Below, piece after piece: positions 1 through 9,356 of a DNA stretch of 64,000 nucleotides. The DNA is from Desulfurococcaceae archaeon UBA285. Its GTDB lineage: Archaea; Thermoproteota; Thermoprotei_A; Sulfolobales; Desulfurococcaceae. The notes beneath the pieces were generated by a model. The model saw nothing but the letters and a program-made list of their open reading frames with translations, did not search any database and was not told the DNA's origin. The DNA is taken from positions 23,628 to 87,627 of the forward strand of contig DADP01000025.1 in assembly GCA_002495025.1 (NCBI GenBank). The letters run 5' to 3'. Every line of letters begins with the position of its first letter. The stretch's first letter is position 1. A program made the position numbers and the translations under genes.

Positions 1-1299
1 TAGTACAGCTATATCTTCATGTATACCTGGAACTGGTTTAAACACTACTGCACCCTTGTAGGTTTCTACCTCTCTCTCCTCTCTATTGGGGATCAACTCG
101 TTTCTCTTATAGGCCTCATACATTAAAACCCATTCAAGTCTAAAACCAACACTCGCCGCTCCAACCTGGTCTAGTGGAATCCTCGTAATATAGGATAACT
201 GCATAGCAAATGGTAGGAATTTATCTGCCAGCCCCAGTGTGGAGACAACATCGTCTTCATTATACTTTAACAACAACTTCTTTTTCTCGGGGTCTCTCCA
301 GTACTTGGGGAACTCTGTGTAGTCTATTAAAACCCTCTCGTTTCTCTTCATTACACCAAGGTATTCAGCTACTACATCTAAACTCTTCAATTTTATTTCT
401 GAGATTTCTTCTGCGTAATTGTATAAATCAACGCTTAGTCTACCGGGTATAGATATGTGTCCATAAGTACTAGTAGTGGGGAGTGCGCCGATTCTTCTCC
501 CAATATCAAATCTAATTCCGAGTACACGTGTTCTCTCGAGTAGATAGGGCCAGTCAAACGAGTTGCTATTGTAGCCGAGTATAATGTCTGGATCATATTT
601 TAATACGTAGTCTACAAACTCGGCTATAGCGTTTCTATCGTCTAGTCCACTAGCAGTAAACTGTTTTACACCCCCGCCTGGAACACCAACTCCAATTATT
701 ATAACTGGGTCTCTACTTGGCTTTGGAGAACCGTGTTCACTGTAAACCTCTATGTCAACAGCCATTAACCTTAAATCTCTGGGTGGTGTTGAGTCTTCAA
801 GCGATCTTATCTCTCCAACAACCTCGTATTCACTATCTACTCTAAAAGACTTCGTCGACGGGGATTCTCTAACTCTAGCTATGTGCCAACCACACGGCCT
901 CAGTTCTTTGTCTAGAATATACCTCATACTAAACCGTATATCTGCCTCGACGACTTCTTCTACTCCTCTAATCGACTTTACTTTGTCTCTATAGCGTCTA
1001 ACGTATTCTGGTATAACAGTAGTTATTTTCAATGCCCTGACTGGTCTACCATAATACTTCTTGTATACTTGTTCAACACTAGTAATTGGAGAATTGGGTT
1101 CTGAGAGAGCTTTAATTTTTGATACTAGTAGAGTAGGGTCTACATCGTCACTAATTATTGCGTAGAAATATGGTCTAAAAGACTTGTCGCGGAGAACTAT
1201 TCTCCGTCCATCTCTGGATACTCCATACATTATAATATGGGGTTCTCCACCAACAACCTCATATGTTACATCTAGTAAGTAGAATTCGATTTCACTCAT
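1..1299 (-). CDS. polB: Family B DNA polymerase, N-terminal 433 residues (runs off window)
   Basis: This is the 5' part of a replicative family B DNA polymerase; the gene continues past position 1. I translated it from the complement, and the reading frame is open from the ATG at 1299 to the window edge. It shows the 3'-5' exonuclease motifs in order: Exo I with MAVDIEVYS, Exo II with ILGYNSNSFDWPYL, and Exo III with YNEDDVVSTLGLADKF. The visible part ends just before the expected polymerase motif A. The start has an upstream GAGG. It is divergent from the Pelota gene and shares an AT-rich promoter with it. The exonuclease acidic residues are intact, so proofreading is expected. Which paralog (B1 or B3) this is cannot be decided without the missing half. 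Confidence 0.93.
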   Translation of the reverse strand, partial: MSEIEFYLLDVTYEVVGGEPHIIMYGVSRDGRRIVLRDKSFRPYFYAIISDDVDPTLLVSKIKALSEPNSPITSVEQVYKKYYGRPVRALKITTVIPEYVRRYRDKVKSIRGVEEVVEADIRFSMRYILDKELRPCGWHIARVRESPSTKSFRVDSEYEVVGEIRSLEDSTPPRDLRLMAVDIEVYSEHGSPKPSRDPVIIIGVGVPGGGVKQFTASGLDDRNAIAEFVDYVLKYDPDIILGYNSNSFDWPYLLERTRVLGIRFDIGRRIGALPTTSTYGHISIPGRLSVDLYNYAEEISEIKLKSLDVVAEYLGVMKRNERVLIDYTEFPKYWRDPEKKKLLLKYNEDDVVSTLGLADKFLPFAMQLSYITRIPLDQVGAASVGFRLEWVLMYEAYKRNELIPNREEREVETYKGAVVFKPVPGIHEDIAVL

Positions 1300-1326
1300 G
1301 GGTTTAATCCTCAAACAATTAATATT

Positions 1327-1334
1327 GTTTAAAC
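1327..1334. promoter_or_regulatory. Palindromic TATA-like element between polB and Pelota genes
   Basis: The palindrome GTTTAAAC lies about 27-30 bases from the expected transcription start on either strand. It could serve as a TATA box for both divergent genes. This is inferred from position and composition only. Confidence 0.4.
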
Positions 1335-1389
1335 AGGAATAAAGATTAATCACTAGTTGAAGCCAACAGTTGTAGTTGAAGCTGGGATA

Positions 1390-2451
1390 ATGAAGATACT
1401 GGGAGAAGACTTAAAACACGGTGTAATACAAGTACAAGTTGAAACACTCGACGATTTATGGATACTCTACAATGTCTTGAGAGAGGGAGATATAGTATAC
1501 GCTAAAACAACACGTGAAGTAAAAGTTGGAGATGGATCAGAGGGCTCACGTATACCAATGATACTAGGAGTAAAAGTGAAAAAAATAGAATTCCAAGAAT
1601 TCACCAATAAAATAAGAATATCGGGTATTGTTGTAGAAGGCCCCGAGAAATTCGGTGTACAAGGTAAACACCACACATTGAGTATTGGTGTTGGAGATGT
1701 ATTGAGTATCGTCAAAGAAGAATGGAGTAAAATAGAAGTAGACCTACTCAAACGCCAGACAACAAAGAATAGAGTACTCGTTGTATCAATAGACTTCGAC
1801 GAGGTCTGCATAGGGCTAGTAGCAGAACAGGGAGTTAAACACATATGGGAGTCTAGTGTAAACCTACCAAGCAAGCATTACGCAGTAGACCATGAATCAA
1901 TAATTAAAACATATCTCAAACAAGTAGTTGAAGTAGTAGTTCAAACACTGAAAAACGAAGATGTTAATGCAGTAGTTATCGTAGGGCCCGGCGAAATAAA
2001 AAACCAGTTGAAAACCCTAATCGGGGAAAACACTAAACTCCCATTGTATACAGATACAACGTCTACTGGTGGATGCAAGGGTATATCCGAGGCTTTGAAT
2101 AGAGATTTATTCAAGAATATAATGGGAGAGTTGAGTCTAGTAAAAGCCACTAGTATACTCAACGAGTTTAAAGAACTACTAGTTAAAGACCATGAATTAG
2201 TAGCTTATGGAGTAGAAGAAGTAAGAAGTGCCGCTCTAATAGGAGCAGTAGAGAAACTACTAGTACTAGACGAACTACTCCGCACACCAGACGACGAACT
2301 AAGAAACACCGTGTATGAAACACTGAGAAATGCTTATGATAGAAAAGCAGATGTAGTAATAGTACCATCAAAAACAGATATTGGCGGTGAACTAGCTGGT
2401 TTTGGAGGAATAGTTGCAATACTTAGATTTAAAGTCTTTAAACCAGAATAG
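1390..2451 (+). CDS. pelA: mRNA surveillance protein Pelota (Dom34)
   Basis: Archaeal Pelota (Dom34) works with aIF/ABCE1 to release stalled ribosomes in the cytoplasm. The N-terminal MKILGEDLKHG and the LDDLWILYNVLREGDIVYAKT segment are typical of the Pelota N domain. The central and C domains follow, with the late TDIGGELAGFGGIVAILRF close typical of the eRF1-like domain 3. Length is about 353 residues, as usual. I chose ATG 1390 because family members begin at this MKIL motif. An in-frame TTG at 1357 would add eleven residues and cannot be excluded. The gene is divergent from polB. Confidence 0.93.
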   Translation: MKILGEDLKHGVIQVQVETLDDLWILYNVLREGDIVYAKTTREVKVGDGSEGSRIPMILGVKVKKIEFQEFTNKIRISGIVVEGPEKFGVQGKHHTLSIGVGDVLSIVKEEWSKIEVDLLKRQTTKNRVLVVSIDFDEVCIGLVAEQGVKHIWESSVNLPSKHYAVDHESIIKTYLKQVVEVVVQTLKNEDVNAVVIVGPGEIKNQLKTLIGENTKLPLYTDTTSTGGCKGISEALNRDLFKNIMGELSLVKATSILNEFKELLVKDHELVAYGVEEVRSAALIGAVEKLLVLDELLRTPDDELRNTVYETLRNAYDRKADVVIVPSKTDIGGELAGFGGIVAILRFKVFKPE

Positions 2452-2496
2452 TCTTTAACAACAGGGTTTTCTACGACTCCAAAATGCGTAGAGTGA

Positions 2497-3234
2497 CTAT
2501 GATTCTTCTTCGAGTATTCTCCTCATTAATGGTTTTTCTCTTAATAGTCTTTCAAATCCTTCTTCAAAGCTTTCACCTGGTGCTAACGGTATTTTCGCGA
2601 ATATACCTGTTCTTCCAACTTGATCTCTCTTTGATAACACCTCTACTCTTTCTTTAACGATGTCGACACTTACCTCGAGAGTTTTAGCTACATAGTCTTC
2701 GTATCCTATAACTGGTGTTTCAATGTGTCCTTTCTCGGTTGGTATTATTAAAACAAGGTTTTTGTTTACTCCTGGTACTCTCTTGTCTAATAATAGTCCC
2801 TGGTAGTCTATTACTCCACTATACTTGAAGAACTCTAGTTCTCTTGGTTTAAACTCAACTAGTGGAAAACTAATAGATATTCTCTCCTCGGCGTCTAGAT
2901 ATATAATACCCTTTGGCGTCGTGGTTGGTGTTGCAGCTACTATATACCTCGAATAATATTTAAATCCAGCTTTCTCTAGTGCTAGTTCTACCAGGTATCC
3001 TGGTAGCTTGACGGGGATAACTATGTCTATATCGCTTTTCTCCCGGACATCTCCTCTAGCTATACTACCATGCAACCACAATGTAAAACCCTGACGTGCA
3101 AGAGGCTCCATTATACTCCTAGCTTTACTCCGTAATTCTCTAAGTAGCCTCCAATGCTCTGGTGTATACTCTACTTCGCGGAATTCAGGTGTACTTCTAA
3201 CCCTCGTTCTAGTCAACACAAACCACTCAATCAA
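2497..3234 (-). CDS. Archaeal nucleotidyltransferase-domain protein
   Basis: A 245-residue protein with a nucleotidyltransferase core near residues 50-75. It contains LHGSIARGDVREKSDIDIVI, the GS...R(G/S)D...SDIDI motif that holds the metal-binding aspartates of the pol-beta/MNT superfamily. The remainder resembles the archaeal-only predicted nucleotidyltransferases of the COG2413 type. The substrate is unknown. No HEPN-type partner gene lies beside it, so a toxin-antitoxin role is not supported. The proposed start is a TTG, and no strong ribosome binding site marks it. It is convergent with Pelota. Confidence 0.75.
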   Translation of the reverse strand: MIEWFVLTRTRVRSTPEFREVEYTPEHWRLLRELRSKARSIMEPLARQGFTLWLHGSIARGDVREKSDIDIVIPVKLPGYLVELALEKAGFKYYSRYIVAATPTTTPKGIIYLDAEERISISFPLVEFKPRELEFFKYSGVIDYQGLLLDKRVPGVNKNLVLIIPTEKGHIETPVIGYEDYVAKTLEVSVDIVKERVEVLSKRDQVGRTGIFAKIPLAPGESFEEGFERLLREKPLMRRILEEES

Positions 3235-3279
3235 AACCCACTTATTTAATTACACCCTTAAACATATACGTAGAAAAAG

Positions 3280-4374
3280 ATGTTTATACAGGGGGTGAAA
3301 GTGGATATACCGGTATACATAGTATACTTTATAGGAGCATGGATTCTCGTAAATACTTTATACATAGTGTTAAAAAAGATTGTTCGTAGCGAGAAGACAA
3401 GTATTGAACTACAATACTACACTATACTCCTAGTGAAAAAGAAGTATGAGGGTATAAGCTCGACTAGTAGTGGAGTATTACCCTATGTGTGTATAGCGCT
3501 ATTTATAATAGCGTTATTCTTCGCTATTCAAAGCTTAGCAAGCCTTATTTATACTGGTTTATTCAAGGGTTCTCGTGAAGTAGTAATTCTACTACCAGGA
3601 TTGAATATCACTGGAAACGACTTACTCTATTTTGCAATAGCTGTTGGAGTAGGAGTAGTACTACACGAATACATGCACGCTAAAATAGCTTTGAAAACAG
3701 GTATACCCGTTAAATCATACGGGTTTATACTAGCACTCATACTACCAGCTGCCTTCGTAGAAATAGATGAAAAAATCTTCGCCGAAGCATCTAAAAAAGT
3801 AAAAACAGCTATACTCGCCGCGGGTGTTGCAGTAAACCTAGTAGTTGCACTACTAGCACTTGGAATACTACAATTCACTGTTTCACCAAGTGGTTTTATA
3901 ATAAGAGAAGTAGAACAAGAAACACCAGCTAGTAGAGCCGGGTTGAAACCAGGTGATGTAGTATATGAAATAAATGGTTCACCAGCAAATCTAACAGCGC
4001 TTAGAGAAATAATGTCTCGAAACGAATCACTAACAATCGAGCTACTAGTGTATAGACCCGGCTCTGGCTACAAAAATATTACAGTGTGGAAAAACCCCGT
4101 AGAAGACAAACTGGGAGTAATACTAGAGCCAATAGCACCGTCAAGAAACTTATTGAATATAATAGACCCATTCATCTTTCTAGGCCTGGTAAGACTACTC
4201 CTATGGATCCACATTGTAAACTATAGTCTGGTATTCATTAATACACTACCATTATTTATAACAGATGGTGGTAGAATAGTTATAGAAGTCGCTGGGAAGA
4301 AAGTAGGAAGCATAGTAAACAGTATTACACTAGCACTCCTAGCACTTGCATTACTACTAAGCGCTAGGATATAA
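3280..4374 (+). CDS. Site-2 protease family (M50) membrane metalloprotease with PDZ domain
   Basis: An integral membrane zinc protease expected to cut substrates within or near the membrane (regulated intramembrane proteolysis). The zinc motif HEYMH is at residues 129-133 inside a hydrophobic segment. A PDZ domain follows around residues 205-265, with PASRAGLKPGDVVYEINGS. The second catalytic segment near residue 329 reads LFITDGGRIV, in place of the usual NPxDG, and still supplies an aspartate. At least six hydrophobic segments surround these motifs. The gene ends two bases before the 3' end of SRP RNA on the other strand. No anti-sigma-like substrate is recognisable nearby. Confidence 0.88.
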   Translation: MFIQGVKVDIPVYIVYFIGAWILVNTLYIVLKKIVRSEKTSIELQYYTILLVKKKYEGISSTSSGVLPYVCIALFIIALFFAIQSLASLIYTGLFKGSREVVILLPGLNITGNDLLYFAIAVGVGVVLHEYMHAKIALKTGIPVKSYGFILALILPAAFVEIDEKIFAEASKKVKTAILAAGVAVNLVVALLALGILQFTVSPSGFIIREVEQETPASRAGLKPGDVVYEINGSPANLTALREIMSRNESLTIELLVYRPGSGYKNITVWKNPVEDKLGVILEPIAPSRNLLNIIDPFIFLGLVRLLLWIHIVNYSLVFINTLPLFITDGGRIVIEVAGKKVGSIVNSITLALLALALLLSARI

Positions 4375-4375
4375 A

Positions 4376-4667
4376 CGCCCACGGGCAGAGCTCCACGCGG
4401 GGTGTATACAAACCCACCAGAGCCATCCCACGCCGGCTCCCTCCGGTGACCCATGAACGCTGGCGTCCGGGATTAGGTTGCTCCCTTCCGGGCCTGGCCT
4501 GGTTCTCCCGGCTAAGGCGGTTCACCCCCTCTCTCCAGAGGGGGCTCCGCCTCCGCCAGCCCCATGGGGCGGAGTTCATTGCCTATGCGTGGGGGATGGT
4601 GGGTTTGTATACACCCCGCGTGGTTGTCTGCCCCGGTGGGCCGGGACCTACCCCTGCCCGTGGGCAT
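4376..4667 (-). ncRNA. ffs: Signal recognition particle RNA (7S / SRP RNA)
   Basis: This GC-rich island in AT-rich DNA folds as an archaeal SRP RNA on the minus strand. The conserved helix 8 motif GGCCAGGCCCGGAAGGGAGC is present as the complement of about 4480-4502. The two ends pair (4377-4388 with 4654-4665, 12 bp). A perfect 27-bp helix 5 segment pairs 4393-4419 with 4597-4623. Length of about 290 nt fits archaeal SRP RNAs. AT-rich sequence about 26 bases upstream on the minus strand (near 4693-4703) can act as TATA box. Several open frames across this block are artefacts of its GC content. Confidence 0.95.
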
Positions 4668-4705
4668 TTATTATTATTGCTTCTTTGTCTTTAATAGGTT
4701 TTTAC

Positions 4706-5770
4706 CTATAGTGTTTTTAGTCCTGAGCCTGTTAGGACTATTAGTGTTTTCGACCCGCTTGGTATTTTATTCATTATTTTCTTGTATCCAGCGTATGTGG
4801 CTGCTGATGTCGGTTCTACTAGGAATCCCTGTTCCCATAGTTCACTGTGTGCTCTAGTTATTTCTGTGTTTCCTACTAGTACTACTTCTCCACTTGTTGA
4901 TTTTACTGCTTCTACTATTTCTCTTGTTCTCGGTGGATTTGGTACGAGTATGCCGTCTGCGAGGTTTGATTCTTCGCCTTTTTCTTCGGTACCGTAGAGT
5001 TCTCTGTATACTGGTTGACAGCTATATCCCTGAACACCTATAATTCTAGGCATTCTATTTATCAATCCACACTCTTTTAGCTTCTTGAAACCATAGTGTA
5101 CGCCTAGGAGTAGTCCTCCCGAGCCAACTGGTACTATAACTACGTCTGGAACTCCCTGTTCCTCGAATACCTCATATGCTATTGTAGCATGTCCAATTGG
5201 ATATAAGTGGTTCCATATGTGTCCGACATAGTATACGCCTGGTTCACTCATAAACCGTGTAACTAGTTGTGTAGCAGTGGCTCTAGATTCTGCTTCTACG
5301 AGTCTACCACCTAGTTTTAAAACAGCTTTTTTCTTTCCTTGTGGAGCAGTAGTAGGCATTACTATTATTGGTTCTAGCCCGTATAGTTTAGAGTATAGTG
5401 TTACACTTATACCAGTATTTCCACTTGTATCTACAAGTGTCTTTTTAAATCCTAGTTTATAGCCATAAGCTATTGCGAGAGCAGTACCTCTATCTTTAAA
5501 ACTACCACCTGGATTGAGATAGTCTAGTTTAAAGAGTACTCTGTGTTCACCTATTTTCTCTTCTACAAGTGGTGTTAATCCTTCACCTCTATATTTTCCT
5601 GGTTTAAATGGTATAAACCCTCTATACCTCTCCCACACGTTTTTCGACTCTACTATTTCACATGTTGACTCATAGTCTAGTATTAGTGGACTACTACACC
5701 TAGGACACTTCCAGTAGTATTCAACACTCGCATCTACTTCAAACCCGCAGTTTAAACACTTCCACTTCAA
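4706..5770 (-). CDS. thrC: Threonine synthase-like PLP-dependent enzyme
   Basis: A 354-residue fold-type II PLP enzyme, best described as archaeal threonine synthase, which converts O-phosphohomoserine to threonine. An N-terminal zinc ribbon has Cys 5, 8, 22 and 25. The PLP lysine lies in NPGGSFKDRG (Lys 92), and the SGNTG and glycine-rich VGSGGLLLG phosphate loops are present. No other threonine pathway genes (hom, thrB) are adjacent, so assignment to threonine rather than a related beta-replacement reaction rests on family resemblance. The gene begins about 90 bases from the GH57 gene, which is divergent. Confidence 0.8.
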   Translation of the reverse strand: MKWKCLNCGFEVDASVEYYWKCPRCSSPLILDYESTCEIVESKNVWERYRGFIPFKPGKYRGEGLTPLVEEKIGEHRVLFKLDYLNPGGSFKDRGTALAIAYGYKLGFKKTLVDTSGNTGISVTLYSKLYGLEPIIVMPTTAPQGKKKAVLKLGGRLVEAESRATATQLVTRFMSEPGVYYVGHIWNHLYPIGHATIAYEVFEEQGVPDVVIVPVGSGGLLLGVHYGFKKLKECGLINRMPRIIGVQGYSCQPVYRELYGTEEKGEESNLADGILVPNPPRTREIVEAVKSTSGEVVLVGNTEITRAHSELWEQGFLVEPTSAATYAGYKKIMNKIPSGSKTLIVLTGSGLKTL

Positions 5771-5863
5771 TTTAAATCAACCAATAAATTATCTATTGTT
5801 TAAACAAGTAATTAAATTATTCTTTATAAGTTCGAACTGCGCTCTCTATACATAGGTGAAATA

Positions 5864-8800
5864 TTGAATAAATCATATACATACATACTACTCTCCATCC
5901 TACTACTATCTCTACTAGCTATTAACGGGTTGAATATAGTAACCAATATTATAGAAGCTAGTACAGAAAAAATCTATGTAGCGTTTGTCTGGCATTATCA
6001 CCAGCCATGGTATTACAGTGCAGATGAATCCCACCTCGTACTACCATGGGTTAGAATGCAAAGTGTTGGAAACTACTATAAAATGGCTTATATTCTAAGC
6101 AAGTATCCAGATGTAAAAGCAACATTTACCTTCTCGGGATCCCTACTAGAGCAAATAATAGACATGGCTGAAAACGGGAGAATGGATAAGAGACAGATAA
6201 TATCGTGGAAAATCGCTAATGGAACAATAACAAAAGACGACGTATTTGAAATGCTTAGAATTCCAGGGGGCTTCTTCGATGTAAACTGGGCGAGAATAAT
6301 CAATAGATCTCCTAGATATAGTTCTCTAAGAGACCTAGTACAGAGATTAATAAGTGACTGTGGTAGAACAGCTAAGACTGAATTAGAGTATAAAGAATGC
6401 ATTGTAAACGGGTTTACCCAGGGTAATCTACTAGGACAAAACACTATTGATTTAGCAGTATTATTCAACTTAATGTGGATTGACCCACAAGTAGCCAGGG
6501 AGAAATACCCTGAAATATATAGTATGCAGGAAAAAGCCTATACACAGAGCAATCCTGGATTTACAATAGAAGACCTGGTTAAAGTATTAAGAGTACACGA
6601 AGACATAGTGAAAAACATTATTCCAATATATAGAGAACTAGCAAGCAAAGGACAAGTCGAAGTCATACCCGTACCATACAGCCACCCACTAGCCCCACTA
6701 ATAGTAGACTTTGGCTTCTCAGACGACCTAGAAGTACACGTAAAATTCAGTATTGAACTCTTCAAGTCAAAACTAGGTGTTACACCACACGGTGTATGGC
6801 CGGCCGAGCAAGCAGTAAACGAATATGTCGTAAGAGCTTTTAGAAGAGCTGGTATCACCTGGACTATAACAGACGAGTCAATACTTGGAGCTACTGGTGT
6901 AAACACTAATGACATTGAAAACCTCGGTATACCATGGTATATAGACTTCCCAGAGGGCAGAATATACATTGTATTCCGCGATACAGAAGTAAGCAACTTG
7001 ATTAGTTTTCAATATAGTAACTGGGATCAAGACCAAGCCGTAAACGACCTCGTAGATAAAATACTAGGCATAGCCAAGGGCGCCAAGGGGCCTAGACTAG
7101 TAGTTATAGCACTAGATGGTGAAAACCCATGGGAAAACTACCCTGAATTCGGAGATGTATTCCTCAACAAGCTATACTCTAGACTCAGCGAGCTACAAAA
7201 ACAAGGTGTAATCGAGACTATTACACCGGGAGAATTTATCTCTAGATTCCCGAATGTAGCGAGAGAACTACCATTAAATCAATACAAATACCTAGACTTA
7301 CAGGGTAGAGATATTGCTGATCTACCAGAGAATAGTTATGGAGACGCCTACTCAGACCTACCACGTAAAACAATACAGGCTAGACTACCAGAGGGTTCTT
7401 GGGGTGGTGGAGAAGTAGCTATTTGGATTGGACATAGACAAGAAAACACTGCCTGGATGTGGCTTGTAAAAACAAGAGAAGACGTTTTCAAGAAGCTAGG
7501 TGTATCATCATTCAATGAACTCTACGATAAACACCCCGTAATAGCAAAATATATTATGAAGGCAGAAGCAAGCGATTGGTGGTGGTGGTATGGTGGAGAT
7601 GGAGGAGGATCGCCAGCAACATTCGACCCATTATTCAAGGCATATTTAGCTAGGGCATATGAACTCGCCGGCCTCACCCCGCCAGAATACCTATTAGTCT
7701 CTGCTTATCCAGATGGAACACCAATAGGTACACTCAACCAGAACGCTCCGAGACTGTTAGATAAACAACTAACAGTTGACGGCTCACTGGAAGCTACATG
7801 GTCAACACTTGTAAATGAGGGTAAAGCACTACAAGTAGTAGTAGGCGAGAAACTACCAGTAGTCTACGTAGCACTTGATTCAAACAACCTCTACTTCGCG
7901 TTTAATTTAAAGACAACTACTCTATCAAACACTAAAATAGCAGTTTACTTTGCAACACCAGTTGTTAAAATGACACCGTATAATCCAGAATACAATGTAT
8001 ACCCAAGAAACAGTAGAATAGACCTCGGTATACACCTAGCTAGAGAACTATTAATAGATCCAGTAGCTAAAACAGCAGTTATCTCGAAGGCCGAGGGAAG
8101 AGGAGGATGGATTAAAACCAGAGACGTCAAAGAACTAGCTATTGGAGGAAGTAGTGGAAACTACATAATTGAATTATCAACCAGCATTAAAGACCTAGAC
8201 TTGGCAACCGGCCAACTAGCATTCTTTGCAATAGTATTATATAGCAGTAACGAGCTAGTAGAGTATTCATCTAGACTTGGACTAGCATACATGCTCTCTA
8301 TACCAATACCACCACCCGAAACAACTAGTGGAGGAGTATTAATGGATATTGCAGACCCAGAGGGAGACGATGATGGTGCAGGCGGCTATGGCTATCCATC
8401 AAACCCAGCATTCCAACCAGGAGTATTCGATTTATTGAGGTTTACTATGATAGACCAGGGAGACAAGTTAATGCTTAGATTTGTATTTAAGAATCTAGGT
8501 GGCAATCCATGGGGCGGGCCAAACGGCTGGAGCCTCCAGCAAATACACGTCTATGTAAAGACAACTATGCCAGCTACGGGCAAGAAAGACACGTTTGGAC
8601 TTGGAGTAGAAATAGCACATGGATGGCATATGGCTCTACTAGTAGCTCCTGGCTGGGGCACAGACCCGCTACCACAAGGCGAGAAAACAGCACTATACTA
8701 CTATGATAAAGACACGCCATTAGTACAAAACGGCGTGTTAAAGGCCTACGCTGATCAATCCACGAATTCAATAATAGTAGAGGTTTCAAAACAAGTATTA

Positions 8801-9298
8801 TACGATGTTGAAAACGCTGGTAAATGGGTCATAGCAGTACTAGTTACTAGTCATGATGGATACGGTGAGAATAAAATAAGATCATTTACTATTGGTGGCG
8901 GTGAGTGGCAAGTAAACGTGCCAGCGGAATACTCACTTGCCATACTAAACGGTGTACTACCAAAAGTACTAGATGTACTCGCCCCCACGAAACAAGACCA
9001 GTATAGTATGCTCCGCTCGTTCAACATAGATGAGAAAACACCTGCTCAAATATATGGAGTTGTCTATATGATTACAATATACAAACCAGTACTCACACCC
9101 GTTATAACAACAACGATTACGTCAACAACAACTATTACAGAAACAATTGAATCGACAAAGACTGTTACAGAGACTACGAGTCAACCAGTAACTATAAGAG
9201 AAGTTGACACAGCTACATCAATAGGTATTGGAATAGTAATGTTGATAATTGGCTTCTCTACTGGATACCTATTTGTTAAAAAAGCTAGTAGGAAGTAA
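5864..9298 (+). CDS. Secreted, membrane-anchored GH57 amylopullulanase-like protein
   Basis: A 1144-residue extracellular glycoside hydrolase expected to cut alpha-1,4 and alpha-1,6 bonds of starch-like glucans. A signal/anchor segment spans residues 6-33. The GH57 domain starts at HYHQP (44-48). Candidate catalytic residues are Glu 315 (VWPAEQAV) and Asp 418 (ALDGENPW). Their 103-residue spacing equals that of the known E291/D394 pair of Pyrococcus furiosus amylopullulanase. Residues about 820-1070 resemble a glucodextranase-type C-terminal binding module. A Thr/Ser-rich stalk (about 1080-1115) precedes a final membrane helix and KKASRK tail. This suggests the enzyme is tethered outside the cell. 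The start is TTG after GGTGA. A MalK-type ATPase follows 58 bases downstream, consistent with sugar import. Confidence 0.88.
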   Translation: MNKSYTYILLSILLLSLLAINGLNIVTNIIEASTEKIYVAFVWHYHQPWYYSADESHLVLPWVRMQSVGNYYKMAYILSKYPDVKATFTFSGSLLEQIIDMAENGRMDKRQIISWKIANGTITKDDVFEMLRIPGGFFDVNWARIINRSPRYSSLRDLVQRLISDCGRTAKTELEYKECIVNGFTQGNLLGQNTIDLAVLFNLMWIDPQVAREKYPEIYSMQEKAYTQSNPGFTIEDLVKVLRVHEDIVKNIIPIYRELASKGQVEVIPVPYSHPLAPLIVDFGFSDDLEVHVKFSIELFKSKLGVTPHGVWPAEQAVNEYVVRAFRRAGITWTITDESILGATGVNTNDIENLGIPWYIDFPEGRIYIVFRDTEVSNLISFQYSNWDQDQAVNDLVDKILGIAKGAKGPRLVVIALDGENPWENYPEFGDVFLNKLYSRLSELQKQGVIETITPGEFISRFPNVARELPLNQYKYLDLQGRDIADLPENSYGDAYSDLPRKTIQARLPEGSWGGGEVAIWIGHRQENTAWMWLVKTREDVFKKLGVSSFNELYDKHPVIAKYIMKAEASDWWWWYGGDGGGSPATFDPLFKAYLARAYELAGLTPPEYLLVSAYPDGTPIGTLNQNAPRLLDKQLTVDGSLEATWSTLVNEGKALQVVVGEKLPVVYVALDSNNLYFAFNLKTTTLSNTKIAVYFATPVVKMTPYNPEYNVYPRNSRIDLGIHLARELLIDPVAKTAVISKAEGRGGWIKTRDVKELAIGGSSGNYIIELSTSIKDLDLATGQLAFFAIVLYSSNELVEYSSRLGLAYMLSIPIPPPETTSGGVLMDIADPEGDDDGAGGYGYPSNPAFQPGVFDLLRFTMIDQGDKLMLRFVFKNLGGNPWGGPNGWSLQQIHVYVKTTMPATGKKDTFGLGVEIAHGWHMALLVAPGWGTDPLPQGEKTALYYYDKDTPLVQNGVLKAYADQSTNSIIVEVSKQVLYDVENAGKWVIAVLVTSHDGYGENKIRSFTIGGGEWQVNVPAEYSLAILNGVLPKVLDVLAPTKQDQYSMLRSFNIDEKTPAQIYGVVYMITIYKPVLTPVITTTITSTTTITETIESTKTVTETTSQPVTIREVDTATSIGIGIVMLIIGFSTGYLFVKKASRK

Positions 9299-9356
9299 TA
9301 GGTGTTTTTTATCCCTGTTTAATCACATTTAAATAAATGGATTTGAGTGGATTGTA

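Noticed and set aside
1467..2419. Antisense frames inside the Pelota gene
   Set aside because: No family resemblance, and the plus-strand protein is unmistakable.
2497..3234. MNT half of a HEPN/MNT toxin-antitoxin pair
   Set aside because: No HEPN gene lies alongside, and the protein is twice the length of typical MNT antitoxins.
4364..4857. Several overlapping open frames on both strands around the GC-rich block
   Set aside because: They lie across the SRP RNA, whose helix 8 motif and 27-bp helix explain the sequence; the frames follow GC content, not coding.
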